Source: Stictocephala bisonia
Lineage: Eukaryota; Arthropoda; Insecta; Hemiptera; Membracidae
DNA: 64,000 nt
Reading direction: 5' to 3'
NCBI GenBank assembly: GCA_035578905.1
Contig: JAQJVL010000154.1
Span: forward strand, 362,012 to 426,011
The number at the start of each line of letters is the position of its first letter. Position 1 is the stretch's first letter. The notes under the pieces are model-generated. The model worked only from the letters and a program-made list of their open reading frames with translations, was not told where the DNA came from and did no database searches. The position numbers and the translations under genes are program-made. Positions 24,810 to 37,684 of the stretch are shown here, one piece after another.

Positions 24810-27235
24810 TGCTACAAGTTACAGTGACTTTACAGATGTCCTTGAAGAATTAGTGAACACACATGACTTCCAAAATATTTTATTGCTTGGCGATTCCAAC
24901 TTGCCTAACATGGATTGGGTCTCTACGCACACATCTCGTGATACTTCTTCACAGATTATACTAAACATGACAAAAATGTTCTGCCTTACTCAACTAAACA
25001 ATATTGCAAACCACAGAGATGTAATCCTCTCGTATTCACAAGATGACGCTGATCCTATGCTCCCAGAGGATAAATTTAAATATTCGCCACCCATCTTTGT
25101 CTGTGGAAATCTCTCTACCAATAAAAGTCCAACTAAATGGCATATACCACTCAAACGTCAAGCAATGCTACTTTGCCAAGGTTCTACAGGACCCCAAGAA
25201 TATAGACAATGTTAGTTTCCCACGAGGTTGTTAATATTTCTTTTAACACGATCATCAGCACTGACAGGGATAGTATCTTGCGGAGTTCCCCTATAACTAG
25301 ATCTGGGCTCTCAACTTTTCCCGTGTGGTTCAACAAGGATTTGGTCCGCCTTACGATATTGAAGAAGACCTACCACAAAATCTACAAGGAAACTATCTCT
25401 CAAAACAGTTTCAAGCAATTTGCTAAGATAAAATCACAATGTAAGACCCTGTCAACGATCTGCTTTAGCCAATATGTGAGCAGAGCCGAGAGTGCAATAA
25501 ATGATAACCCTAAGATGTTTTGGAATTACATAAAATCCTTAAGCAAGGATGATTCAGCAACCACCACGATGTACCTTCATGGCATCTCAGCACAATCAAA
25601 TAGTGAAGCTGCAAACATGTTTGCCGTATTCTTTGCCTCAGTTTCCTCTCCTAGAGACAACTCAAATCTGTCACAACAACCTTGATTATCATCATATGAT
25701 CGATTCTCCTTCTGCATTGTACACGCCGTGAATGTTTTGGAAACACTCAAGAAACTAGATGTTACAAAAGGACCTAGATCATATTCTTTTCCACCTTCCG
25801 TAATAAAGAACTGTGTTGATCTCATCGCTCAACCACCTACCACATTGTTCAAAAAATCCTTGTCTTCTGGTATATTCCCTGATATCTTTAAAACCTTTCA
25901 TGTAGTGCCTATCCACAAGAAGGGTCCAATAAATGATACAAGGAACTATCGACCAATAACAATATTGCAGGGGCTAAGGTTTTCGAGAAGCTTGTCCTCA
26001 GTAAATTTTCATCAAAATTAGGAGAAATTTGTCCATAATCTAGCATGGATTTACGTATAATAGGTCCACCACAACCAACCTCGTTCTCTTCCAGACCCAA
26101 ATTTTTGAAGCTTTCGGCCAAAAGAAGCAAGTCGATATACAGTTTAGAATTTTCGAAGGCGTTCTACTGTGTAAGCCACTCCATCCTAACTAGAAAATTG
26201 CAATCAAGAGGATTATCGGAACTCCTTCTACAATGGTTTAAGAGGTACCTATTCGATCGCAAACTTATAGTAAAGTACGGTGGCACATTGTCGAAGGAGT
26301 TTCATGCCTGTAGTGAAATACTTTAGGGATCTCATCTTGGTCTCATATTTTTCAACATATACATAGATAATATTGTTTCAACCTTAGTTGTAGTTATTTG
26401 GTCTTTGCAGATGATGTGGAATTTTTTCTTCCATTTCTTCTGTTAAGAACGTAGCTCATTTGCAAGGTGACATTACAAAAGTTGAGCACTGGTGCACTGA
26501 AAATAAAATTCCCCTCAATCTGGATAAGTGTGTCAGCATGACATTCCATCGTAACCTGAATCCAATTATAAACTACTATTTCATTCGGGGTGTTCTGCTG
26601 ACCAGAACTGCTGAAATGAATGACTTTGGTGTTGTATTCATTTCCTCTCTGAACTGGGAATCAAACGTCAATAAGATTTGCAACAAGGATCTTCAGGTCC
26701 TTGGCCTTCTTTAAAGATTCTCCAAGACCTTTACAAATGTGTTTGTATTGAAAACGTTATACTGCTGTTTGGTGAGACACCACCATGAGTACAACAGTGT
26801 AGTATGGTCTCCTCACCAATTACTTTAGAGAGAGTATGGATAAGGTCCAATGGCAGTTCTTAAGACTTGTAGGTGTGAGACTTGGATTTGAATATCGAGA
26901 AGTACCTGTGTAAAATGTTCTTTCACTTTTGGACCTTCCTTCCCTTGAATCGAGGCGCTTCAGTCAGGATATGAGGTTTCTATACAAGCGGGTAAATGGA
27001 ATTTCCGACTCCCCTGATCTCCTGGAAAGCATTCACTTCAGAGTACCTTCTAGCATGAGATCTAAGGTCCTCTTTGCAAAACCCTCTGTAACTACCTCCT
27101 ACACTGTAAATAATCCCATGGTACGGGTTCAGCATCTGGGTAACACACTACCAGACAATATCGACTTTTTCTGCCCATCAACTGTATATTTTAAAACCTC
27201 ATTTCTATATCTACATTAATAATTGCCCCCTCATA
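24810..27235 (+). mobile_element. CR1/Jockey-like LINE, degenerate
   Basis: About 2.4 kb in several broken frames but in correct order. Endonuclease end: ILLLGDSNLPNMDW (24880). Linker: WFNKDLVRLTILKKTYHKIY (25327) and NPKMFWNYIKSLSKDD. RT: VVPIHKKGPINDTRNYRPIT (25900), LEFSKAFYCVSHSIL (domain A, about 26145) and VFADDVEFF (catalytic FADD, about 26400). C-terminal: EHWCTENKIPLNLDKCVSM and LPSLESRRFSQDMRFLYKR (26929). At least six frameshifts or stops. The 5' end is truncated inside the endonuclease, next to a TAA repeat. Confidence 0.88.
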
Positions 27236-30200
27236 AGTTGTGCGCTGAAATCTGTCCTTTAGGTGGTGACTTCAGAGGGCCACTTCAGTGAGTTGCTTCT
27301 CAGTGTAATATTATGTTAATTAGTTTAGTGGTGTTTTGTTACAATTACGTCATCATCTTGGTATTGTCATACTTATTTATTATATCTGCTTTCGTTGTTA
27401 TTTACATTTTCTATCAATGATATATAACACAATTAGATGTTATACTGTTAAGGTTTGTTGTAATTAAATGGCTAGACCGTTGGAGGACAATAAAACAATA
27501 TATATATAAACTAACTTAAGCAAACTAGCCAAGTAAAGAAAATATATTAAAAAAAATACTGAATGTTTAAATGTATGAGGTTTTTTACCACTAAAATTAT
27601 GTTCTTTGTTATTATTAACTGAATTTAATAGACATTTTGAGGCAAATAAATGTATATATGTGTGTGTGTGTGTATGTATGTATGAGCTTTCTCGTATTAT
27701 AAATACAGCAAATGTATTAACAAATCTTTGCTTTCCAAAAGTTTAAGAGTTACTACTAAATTATTTAGGTAGCTTTTCAGGTCACCAGTGCACATTTAAA
27801 GGGCTACATAAGTATAAAGCAAATATTGTACTAAACTTGGTGAAAAAGGAGTTTGGCAGTATTCTATATTGTATACGTTTAAATTTATTTTTATATATTG
27901 AACCTTTTTCTTTGATTGTGATTTAATTTTACTCGGAAGGACCTTCCATAGATTAACACAAGAAGTGGTGAACTTTTAGGGCACTGCATACTAAAACGCA
28001 AATGTTCGACGACATTTCTCATCCCGAGATGGAAATATTTTTGATAATTGGTTGTCCGAATGTACCAGTCAACTGATAAGATATTATTGTAACCAAAAGT
28101 ATCTAAGTCTTTGAGAGTTTAGATCCAGCCATAATGACCAATGAAAATGATGATAGCACTAATATCATGGATGACAAAATAAATTATTAACAGTTTTTTT
28201 ATACATACATATAAAAGAGTTTATTTAAATTAGGCATTTTAACGTGTAATATGCAAATTTTACATTGTTAAAGTGTGCAATAAAACATTGTCAATTAGTC
28301 GTTCAATTATATTTACTAGGCTCAAAATTTCTAAAACCACAACTAACAAAGTTTATATTTGTTGATACTGTTATATAGGACTTTGTACCGAAAATAGAGA
28401 TAGATTTGTTTGAAATACAAAATATTTATCAATTTTGCAGCTAATAGTTATCCAGTAGGTATTTTATGTCAATTATATAATGCGTACACTCAGTGGCTAA
28501 TGCTTCTTTATTCCAAGATTCGAATCCCCTACAGAGCTTACAACCTGTTTCACTAGCATACAGTCCATCCTGCCTAATGTTAACTGCAATATATTTTGGG
28601 ACAAAATATGAGTTCACTACTTCTAAAGTATATCCGAGTGAGTACAATGGTTGTGGATTTATTGATGAAAGTGGACCTTATAAATGGTCTCAGGTCCTCA
28701 AAGAAATACGAAAGGATTTGTCAAAGGTGCAGATGTATAGAACACCATTTGTCGTGCCTTCCAAGGGTGAATATATTTACACGTATACACTAGCAGTGGG
28801 CTTCATATATCACCACTCCAGATAGTGGCCATGCGCATGTCTTAAGTATCTTGGAATAGATTTTGATTCATCAACGATCTATTGCAATATTTCAGTATAT
28901 TGCTAAACTGCTATTTCCTTCACATATAACTATCAATCATGGAGAAACAATAAATTCATGGAGTATTTTATTTATTTATAAATTATCCATACATTCACAT
29001 AATTAATTATTAAACAGGTTTGATAACATCAACTCTGTTTCATATCTATTACTTGTAGAGAGAAACGTTGCGTTTTCACAAAAAAGTTCTTCTAAGACTA
29101 TTTAACTAGTAAGCATACTTTTACTTATGCATAAAGAGAAAAACTGTGTGATATACAAAGTGCTTAGGTGACTGTTCTCTCCTTTTTGTAATGTTAAGCA
29201 AAACGCCAATAACATGCCATCATCTTGGGAGGTTAATTTATGTAGCTGACATATATACATATTTACATCAAAGACACTCTTGACTAAATACTTTTTAAAT
29301 ATATTATAAAATATTTATACTATTACATGGACTGACAAACCACTTAATTTTGTTTGATAAATAAATGTATACAATAGGTAATACTATGCTAAAACTTAAG
29401 AATAAAAAGAAAAATAATTATTTTAAATAATACCAATTGTATTACACCGTATATCACATTATAGCATATACATATTACTTATTTTTCTTATGGCATAGAA
29501 TTACGTTTAAGTGGCTGGAAAATTCATATGTATACATTTATTTTATCATAGAAGTAAAACCGTACGTCAAAAACCACTTGCAGTTACGTCACAACATATC
29601 CATTATGTACAACTTGAATTAATATACTCAAATAGTCCTAAATTTACGATGTTTCATTTGTATTATATTATGTGAATGTGAAATATATTTTAGATTGTAG
29701 TAGTTATGGAAAACAAATTATTTGTTATTGGACCTACAGTAAGTTACCTTTGCAAGTTTATAACTAAGTAATTACGATAGTTATTAGCAGTGAAATTAAT
29801 GCTTTAGATTATCTAAAAGTACAAATCATTTTAAAATAGTTAATTAGATTATAGTATACCCTGCATTATGTTTAATCAGTACCTCTTAAACTTAGGAACA
29901 GTTATTTGTGTTGTCTACCAATTTGAAATATTTTGAAACAGTATTAAATTATTATTAATGCCTCAATAAAGTCACATTATTTATTTGTTCCGTATTTACA
30001 AAAAAAAAACAAAAAAAAAAAAAAAAACCCGGTACTCGATTTATTAACTTTCTGTTGTCTACCTCAGCGGATCAAACCAACTGCAGAAAGGAATTTCCTT
30101 CATTAAACTCGTTTATAAATTGTGTGATTGATGCAATAATAACAGCAATAAGACTCACTAATTTAAAAAAGCCTGAGTTATACTAAATAGTTCAGTTCTA

Positions 30201-31696
30201 TTATTAGTCTCATTGTTTACTAGATATGAGTTATAAGGTGTTAAAATATTTGTTAATAGCCTAAATCATCTACAACATTTTTTAATTTTGTACTACTATC
30301 ACATATCCATCCTCTAAATAAAAGATGACTACGTAACATATCCTAGTGGTTTTTTTTCACTTACTGTCATTATCTTATTGTTTAGTCATTTGATACATTG
30401 AATATTATGCTTTATTAGATTGTGTAATCAATAACTGTTTTAAACGTAAGCTAATAGTAAATTCACAAAAGATGTATATTATAGATATTTTTGTTGTTGT
30501 TTGATCATAATCATAGATTGAGGTCACTTGTTGTACAACGTATATTTTAATATATAATGGAAGTAAAAATATTATAAATCCTTCCTTTACGGAAATGGGA
30601 GTAAAAAAAAAAATTATTCTATAACACCCCGTTCTTAACTCCACGTTTAACCTCAACACATTCTTATTATAAATTAAAATAAAACCTAATTTAAATAACA
30701 TTTCCAACAACTAGTCACTTGTAAAATAATGAACTAGAATACATCACACCCTTCAAGTACTATCTCAGATTATATGTTTCCAATTTGTTGTTGTTGTGTT
30801 TACAGCTTACATTTCCCAACCATTTATGAAATTTGGGTGATTCTGCTTCACTTTATTTGTTTTGTTTTTATAAAGCTATAATATAGCTTTTTTGTTTGTA
30901 TAAAGCTGCTTATTCAAAACGTTCACTGTAAATCGGCTCCCAGCCAATTTAATATTGGCTTAAGTTTTAACAATCAAAGCTATATTTAAATTTTTGTTTA
31001 AACTCATCTTTAATATAAGCTTTTGAAAATGTAATTGCTAGAATCACATACCAAATCATCGTACAGTAGATTTACCTACTATCAATAAATTAAATAGATA
31101 TTTTTAAACTCACACTTGAATAGTTATAATCATCACATTTATAAAATATGAGATGATTATAACTTACGCACACACATAACTGTGAATTATATGGTATTTA
31201 TTAAATGTTTATTTTAAAAGTACCAAATACCAGCAATAAATAATAAGTGTTTTATAATATTAGTATTGTTAATTTTTTTGAACACGATACGTATCCTTAA
31301 CGTAGTATATTCTCCTTTAACTATAATTAATTTAATTCTATTTGGCTTTATATTTGTAAGTGGCAATATAATATAATATTATAATCTAATTGGCAAATAC
31401 TTGTAAGTGTGGTCAGTTTTTCCGAGCCGAATTATTGTTTTTTATATTTGTAAAAATGAATGGAAAAATAAATCATTATCATTATCATTTAGTATAGGCA
31501 TATTTTAAATTATTGTCTTTCATATTTAACCTTGAACAGGTGGTTTAATGAAATTAATAAATAGCCTATTCAATCTTACTTATTTAATATATTTATTGTT
31601 CAGAGGTATAGTGAAATTAGAGATTACTATTTTCAATAATATTCAGAAATGTATTTATTAGTACTGGAAGTATAGATACATATTTTATTAGTGAGT
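27236..31696. other. AT-rich stretch; one unrecognised ORF pair at 28.44-28.83 kb
   Basis: Contains (TG)n at about 27656-27690 and a poly-A tract at about 30000-30027. At 28441-28825 both strands are open (110 codons plus, 68 codons minus) with slightly lower AT content, and AATTTTGCAG at about 28431-28440 resembles a plus-strand splice acceptor. I recognise neither product and could not match phases to a neighbouring exon, so no gene is called. Confidence 0.4.
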
Positions 31697-31702
31697 TTTA
31701 TT
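31697..31702 (-). terminator. Poly(A) signal of the serine-protease-homologue gene
   Basis: AATAAA on the minus strand, 62 nt beyond the TAG stop of the last exon. Confidence 0.5.
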
Positions 31703-31763
31703 AAAATAATTAGCAACATTGCGTGCTATTACTAATAGAATCTACAATACTTGTTCATTTAGA

Positions 31764-31945
31764 CTAATCGTCCACAGGTAGATTGGTTTTGATCCAGTCC
31801 ATGTATAAAGTCACATTAGTGGCTGTCCCGATACTGTAGGAACCTGTTTTGAAGAGCTTGAAATTGGCCACTCCTGCCAAATAATGTAGCCCCTGGCGGA
31901 TCATGGTAATTCCATCTCCTCCATCTCCTTTAGTAAAAGGGGAAA
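31764..31945 (-). CDS. Serine protease homologue, last exon
   Basis: Final exon, minus strand. The acceptor is a pyrimidine-rich CCTTTTCCAG, the exon enters in phase 1, and it ends at TAG (31764-31766). It encodes SPFTKGDGGDGITMIR, then LHYLAGVANFK, and TATNVTLYMDWIKTNL, matching the C-terminal strand-helix of chymotrypsin-fold proteins (GxVS... then VxxYxxWI). At the place and spacing of the catalytic GDSGG the residues are GDGGD, so Ser195 would be Gly, as in known non-catalytic homologues. The Cys191 and Cys220 positions both lack Cys. Exon B upstream ends in the compatible phase. Confidence 0.75.
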
Positions 31946-32795
31946 CTGGAAAAGAGTCGTGTATAAAAAATTACATAGTAAAACAGTATGTGTTGGATTT
32001 TACAAATATCCTTTATATTTTCAAGATTTGTGATACTATTACAATAGTAAATAAGGATAAATTGAAAAAACCTAATGAGGTTTATCTAGTGTATATACTG
32101 AGAGCCATATATATATCATTGTATATATGAGGGCTGTTTCTTGTATACAATTGTTTAACAGAATGTCGTAAAACACTGACCTTACGAGTTGCCTCAAGTT
32201 CACCTAGAACTACTTGAAATACGTTGAACATGTTAGTAAAAACCATATCAGTTATTTAAAGCTACTATCTTCTAAAACACAAGGCACTTGGACTTGCAGT
32301 ATTGGTAAACATTCTGAACGGTTCCAATAACATTTATTCCCATTCGATAAAAGACTTGCACTTGCCAAACATCTTATAGGTTTAGGTTAAACATATTAAT
32401 AATAAACTTTATTTCTCATAATTTACAATGAATACATAATGACAAAATTAATTTTACATGACAGTAAACATTACACATCTTCGGCATTCAAACTTCACTT
32501 TGTTAGGTAATCACTGTGCAACGTTATAAAACACTAACAATAATTAATTATATGCACACCTTATTACTATTTACACATTTTGTAATATATATTTGTTGAA
32601 TTTTGTTACTGTATGTTTAAACATAATTATAAATTATAATGAGAAATAAAGGGTTAACCTCCCAGGCTAGCCTGTTTGGAGGATTTCTTATACTATCTTG
32701 TAAAAGTAAAACAGCTATTGGCAATGAAAACGCTGAAGTATAAAAAAATACACAAATAAATAATCTGTATCCTAATATTGAATTCATATATCTTG

Positions 32796-32850
<55 letters not shown>

Positions 32851-33130
32851 TCTTTTTTCTCCCTAATTAATCAAAGTAACATTATAACTATTTGAGCCTA
32901 ATCCAACATGCATATTTTATGTTTATAGATTTCATTGTAAGTAATCCCTTAGTAAAGTATTAGTTCACAAGATTTGTACATAAAACAATTTAATGAATAA
33001 AATGAACAATGAAAGCGTAAATGGATATACATTTAAAACATATATCAAGACATACAAATAAAAATGAGAAAAAAACAAAAAAGACAAAAGAAGTAAATAT
33101 GTGAACAACTTAGTCAATACACGTTTGCAC
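31946..33130. other. Intron sequence of the protease-homologue gene
   Basis: Part of the intron between exons at 31.9 and 37.5 kb. Holds a (TA)n tract at about 32797-32846. No coding sequence seen, and I looked without success for a small extra exon with a GDSGG motif. Confidence 0.5.
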
Positions 33131-33311
33131 ATTATTAATTGTATTGAACATAATTAAACTTGAAAATATGACAAAAGAAGCACAAGGAATACTATACTCA
33201 GTTACTAGCATTTGAGATATCATCTCAAACATTGATTCCAAAAAGCATCTCTTCTATGTCATCTACTGACAGAAGCCATTTTTTAAGATGCTTTGAAAAA
33301 TAAATTATTGA

Positions 33312-36180
33312 TTACTGCTTTTTTATTTCATTTGGAATTAGATTAAACATTTTTGGTGCTAAATAGAAAAATGTTTTTGTAAAGTATGTATTTAACGGTT
33401 TAGGTACAAATAAATCTTCTGAATTTCTCAATCTCCTTTTATAATCATTTAATGATTTATGATTGTTGCTCCTCATATAGAATATTTTCAAAGTTTTATA
33501 CACATACATGTATCTTAAGGGAAGAACTTGTAAGTTCAAAAACAGCTAATATGATGGATCTGTCTTCTTTTTTTTCATAATTAATCTTATATAATTTTTA
33601 TGGGTAACGATTATTGTTTTTAAATTTGAAAAATATGTTCCCCCCCAACATGAAATTCCATACTCTATTCTAACTATTAACAAGGGAAAAATATAACTTT
33701 CTTAAGAGGTCATTATTACATATATTTCTCATAAAATAAAAAAGTCTCAAGTCATTATTTAATTTTTGTTTAATTTGTTCACATGAACTTTCCAATTTCC
33801 AATTCTTTGTCTACCCATAGCCCTAAATATTTCCACGACTCAACTCCTAATATTGGTTTGTATTCCTCTATACATTCACCATTACTACTAATACAATCCA
33901 AGCATTTATATACAATGTTATTAGGCAAACAAACATTCCCTCTCAAGCAAAAGTTTATGTATTTAGTTTTTTCAGAACCTAGTACCATGTTATTTCTGGA
34001 AAACCGCCACCTTAATGCTTGCAAGTCTAAGTTTATTTTAATTTGAACGTCATGCCATGTATCTTCAACGTAACACAAGGTTGTATCATCTTCAAATGAG
34101 GTTATCTTGGTATAAAAATTTCCCTAACAGAGGTCGTTGATATATACTAAAAATAATGTTGCACCCAAAACTGACCCTTGGGGTACTCCGTACTTTATAT
34201 CTCCGAATTGGCTTAGCTTACCGTTACATTGAACACATTGTTTTCTCCCTGATAAATAACTTTTAAACCACTTGTATGCAGTTTACATAATTCCACAGTC
34301 ATAAAGCTTAGTTTGAAGTATTTTGTGATTAACCATATCGAATGCTTTTGTAATATCTAAAAACATAGCCAAGATTTTTTTCCGATTATTTAGCCCATTA
34401 GCTACTCTACCCATGAAATCGAGTAAAGCCGTCTCTGTGCCCATACCCTCCATGTCTGAACCCATATTGATTAATGCTAAAATAACATGTATCCTCCAAA
34501 AACCTCATCAGTTTTTGTTTCATAATTTTCTCATATACTTTAGAAAAGGATGACAACAATGATATCAGTCTATAATTACTGCAACACGACCTAGAGTCTT
34601 TTTTATAAATTGGGATAACGACAGCTTCTTTCAATTTGTCCGTGAATTCTCCTGTCTCAAAGCTTAAATTTATAAGATAATACATTGCTTATTTTATTAT
34701 AAATTTGTTTAAGTAGTAAAGTGCTAATACCATCAAGACCAGGTGAAGTGCCTATTTTTAAAGATTTAACTGCTACTACAAGCTCATTTAGTGTGGCAGG
34801 AGTCAAAAACATTGACTTATTAACATATTTCCGTTTAAAACAGTTTTTTTAAATCACATTGGTCAATATTGTTTGGTTGTTTTATTTGTTTACCTAATTC
34901 CTCGGCAACTGACAAAAAATAGTTATTGAATTCATTAGCAACTGTTTCAGGATCATTTACTTTTGTACCACCTACATCTAAGGTTATTGCATCATTATTT
35001 CGTTTTTTCTGTCCTGTAATTTCATTAATAATGTTCCATGTTTTTTTGGAGTTGTATTTATGTTTTTCAAAAAGGTTAGACAAATAATAATTTTTAAAAC
35101 ACGCATATCATTCTGCAATTTATTCCTATATTCTCTAAAATTCTTCTGTTTTTCTTCGTCATTGGGGTTTTTCTTTAGTGCTTTAAGCATGTCATTCCTA
35201 ATTTTAACAGGTTTGCAAGTATCAGAGTCAAACCACGGTTTCAATTTTACAATATTTGATCTTTTATTCTTGATATCTATTTATGAGTATAAAATTAAAT
35301 AGTTTAATTTTCCATAGAACAAGTCAAAAGCTTTATATGCATTCTTCTCTTTATAAACAATACTCCAGTCAGCCGACTCTAAACTACTAATCAAACGCTC
35401 TCTGTTGATACGGCAGAATACCCGTTTATCGGCTGCCGGTAACTCAACCTTCCGCGCATGAGCGGTGTCTCCTTGTATGCGAACAGTCCTTGTATGTCAT
35501 ACAGTGGTCTGTTACACAGCTGTCAACCACACAGGCTTCAAGGCTTAGTTTGTTTTTATTAGTAATTTTGGCTAGGATGTGATCAATACAGGTTTTTGAA
35601 TTTTCTGTTATTCTAGTTGGCTCGGTAATTAATGTTTCTATTCCATTACACACTAAAGTAAGTTTATATTCATCAACAATTGAATCATTGTCTAAAAAAT
35701 TAAGATTAAAATCTCCTAAAATTAAAATATTTTTACATGACTTCATTTTTGGTTCTTCCAATTTGTGTTTTATTTCATCTATAAAGGTTAACCTGTAGTG
35801 TTCATGCCTTCTATATATAGCCAACAAATTTATCTCACAATTGAATATCAATAAATTAAGCATAATTACATATGCTGTTGCAAAATGTATTGGAATTGTT
35901 TCAATTATATCAATACTGTTGTGAACAAAAATTGCTATTCCTCCAGCCCTATAATCTTCATTAGTTTTTACATGTAGAATATAATTTGGAATGTTGTAAA
36001 ATTTTGTCTCATTATTTTTAATCTATATCTCTGATAATATTATAATTTTCGGTAATGTGGATAATACTGATAACTCCACTATAAAAGCATCAAAATTAGC
36101 CCTCATACTTCGGAAGTTCTGATGTAAAATAACCAAACCTGTACCTTGGATTAAAAAATCATCAATACTTTTCATTAACT
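33312..36180 (-). pseudogene. LINE ORF2 (AP-endonuclease plus RT)
   Basis: Reads downward from 36180. Endonuclease: LAIYRRHEHYR, ILILGDFNLNFLDNDSIVDE (D-F-N motif) and CIDHILAKI. Linker: MKPWFDSDTCKPVKIRNDML and KKTWNIINEITGQKKRN. RT: AVVIPIYKKDSRSCCSNYRL, QYGFRHG, LDITKAFDMVNHKIL (domain A), and a catalytic box reading F-E-D-D where F-A-D-D is expected (about 34100). C-terminal: LKIFYMRSNNHKSLNDYKRR and FYLAPKMFNLIP. At least five frame breaks. It makes nicked-DNA-primed cDNA when intact; this copy cannot. Confidence 0.85.
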
Positions 36181-36304
36181 AATTAATTTAATTTAAGTTA
36201 TTTAAAAGCTGAATACCCAAATACTATTACATTGAACTATTTCTTATGCTATTACAAGTTACTACATATCAATATTCATTACAGCTTGAGAGATTATTAA
36301 TTAC

Positions 36305-37225
36305 TCACATTTTTCCAAGGTCAGCGTGACAATTTACAATCATTACTGGTCCATCATTCACCTTCCTCAAGAATATTCTGCCTCCTCGCACCCACAACCA
36401 CATGTATCCATTTTCTTTCTTCACCTTCCTCGCCATGGCAAACAACCTTCTCCTGGCCTGAGAGAGTGACTCGTTCACATAGATCGTATCGTCCGAGGAT
36501 AGGTTTAGGTGTCTAGTGGAGAAATCCTTTTTTCCCCTTCTTTTTGCCAGCATGTCTTCAGCATCAATTCGTCTAACATATTTTACAATAATTCCGGGGG
36601 GGGGGTCCTTGGAGTCAGGCTTCTTACCTAGAGTGTGACAAGCGTCAATCATGTTGTCTTGGATGTCCATCCCCAAAGCTGTCCCCACATCCTTAACAGT
36701 ATGAAGGACGTTGTTGTTGACTACTCGCACGCCCTGTAGTTCCACACAGTTCCTCCTAGAATATTGTTCTGCTTCGGCCAGCCTGTCTTCTAAAGTCTGT
36801 ACCTTTTTCTTCAGCATTTTATTCTCTGTCACTAAATTTTCGATTGTTTCCATATACTTATTTATCTTTTCAGTCTGAGCTCTCAAAGCAGTTATATTTT
36901 CATCCATTTTTTCACTAATAGCCTCATATGACTTATTAAAATCTTTTATTGTTTGTTTATTCTCGCTGGAAAGATTCTGGATTGCCTGCATCACATCTTT
37001 CAAAGTAAGCTTACCGTCAGTAGCCTCCGCTTCAAATGAGATACTGTGACGCCTAGCCTCACTACACGGCTTGCACCTCCACACAATTGTAGCAGTAGAT
37101 TAATATTCAATGTCAGTTTTACTTAACTTGACACATGTCCCGTGAAATGCTTTCTCACAATCACAGCATGAGATTTTCATCTGTTTAGCACCAAAGGTCT
37201 TATTGCAGACTCCACGCAAAGCCAT
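36305..37225 (-). pseudogene. LINE ORF1 protein, one in-frame stop
   Basis: Starts at ATG 37225 (MALRGVCNKTFGAKQMKIS). An N-terminal PHD-like zinc finger (C-x2-C ... CCDCEKAFHGTC ... W-R-C-K-P-C) is cut by an in-frame TAA at 37100-37102 between its halves. A long coiled coil follows (residues about 60-150, TEKINKYMETIENLVTENKM), then a baculovirus FP25K-like region (QYSRRNCVELQGV, GIIVKYVRRIDAED, IYVNESLSQARRRLFAMAR). This layout is typical of CR1-clade ORF1 RNA-binding proteins. Apart from the stop it is open for about 300 codons. Confidence 0.85.
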
Positions 37226-37503
37226 TTTTAGGTTATGTTGACGTGGCTCTTGACCACAGTAGAATTTAATAATTGTAGTTAAAGTATACAATGAAATCTC
37301 TGAGTCAATACACAGATATAGGCTCAAATCAACTTTTGAAGTCAAAATCTTATCATTATTAAGTAATTTTACTTCTAAATAACGAATTCAATGAGGAGCT
37401 GAATAACAACATCTACACTGGCCAACTGCTGCGCGGGCACATCTAATAGATATCCTTCATGTTTAAATTAAACACTAAGTTTCTACCCTTACATGATACA
37501 TAC

Positions 37504-37684
37504 CTGTCCCGTTTCCAACGCAGAAACTATCACTATTAAGGTGGAAGAATGACGTATCTTTAGGCTGAAATGTAGCAAAGCAGTCACTGAAGCTCATTAT
37601 TGATGCACTGGAATACTGGAGACTGTCAGGCTTGGAGAAACAAGAAGGACTAAAGCAGTCATTTGTATCCCCAAAGCCTGCAAT
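37504..37684 (-). CDS. Serine protease homologue, penultimate exon
   Basis: Minus-strand exon bounded by acceptor TTTAATTTAG and donor GTATGT. It enters in phase 0 and leaves in phase 1. It encodes IAGFGDTNDC, then SPSCFSKPDSLQYSSASIM, SFSDCFATFQ and SFCVGNGT. This corresponds to the G-x-x-x-G-W-G turn, the strand before Cys168, and the Cys168-Cys182 pair (SDCF ... SFCVG) of chymotrypsin-fold proteins. It joins exon A in phase 0 and the last exon in phase 1, so the three exons form one reading frame. Confidence 0.78.

Larger units (their letters stand above)
33131..37390 (-). mobile_element. CR1-like LINE, near full length, degenerate, intronic
   Basis: A minus-strand two-ORF LINE of about 4.2 kb. 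ORF1 (PHD-like finger, coiled coil, FP25K-like domain) at 37225-36305, endonuclease at about 36180-35440, RT at about 35300-33312. It lies inside the intron between two protease-homologue exons and in the same orientation as that gene. Several frameshifts and stops make it inactive. Exact 5' and 3' ends are estimates. Confidence 0.88.
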
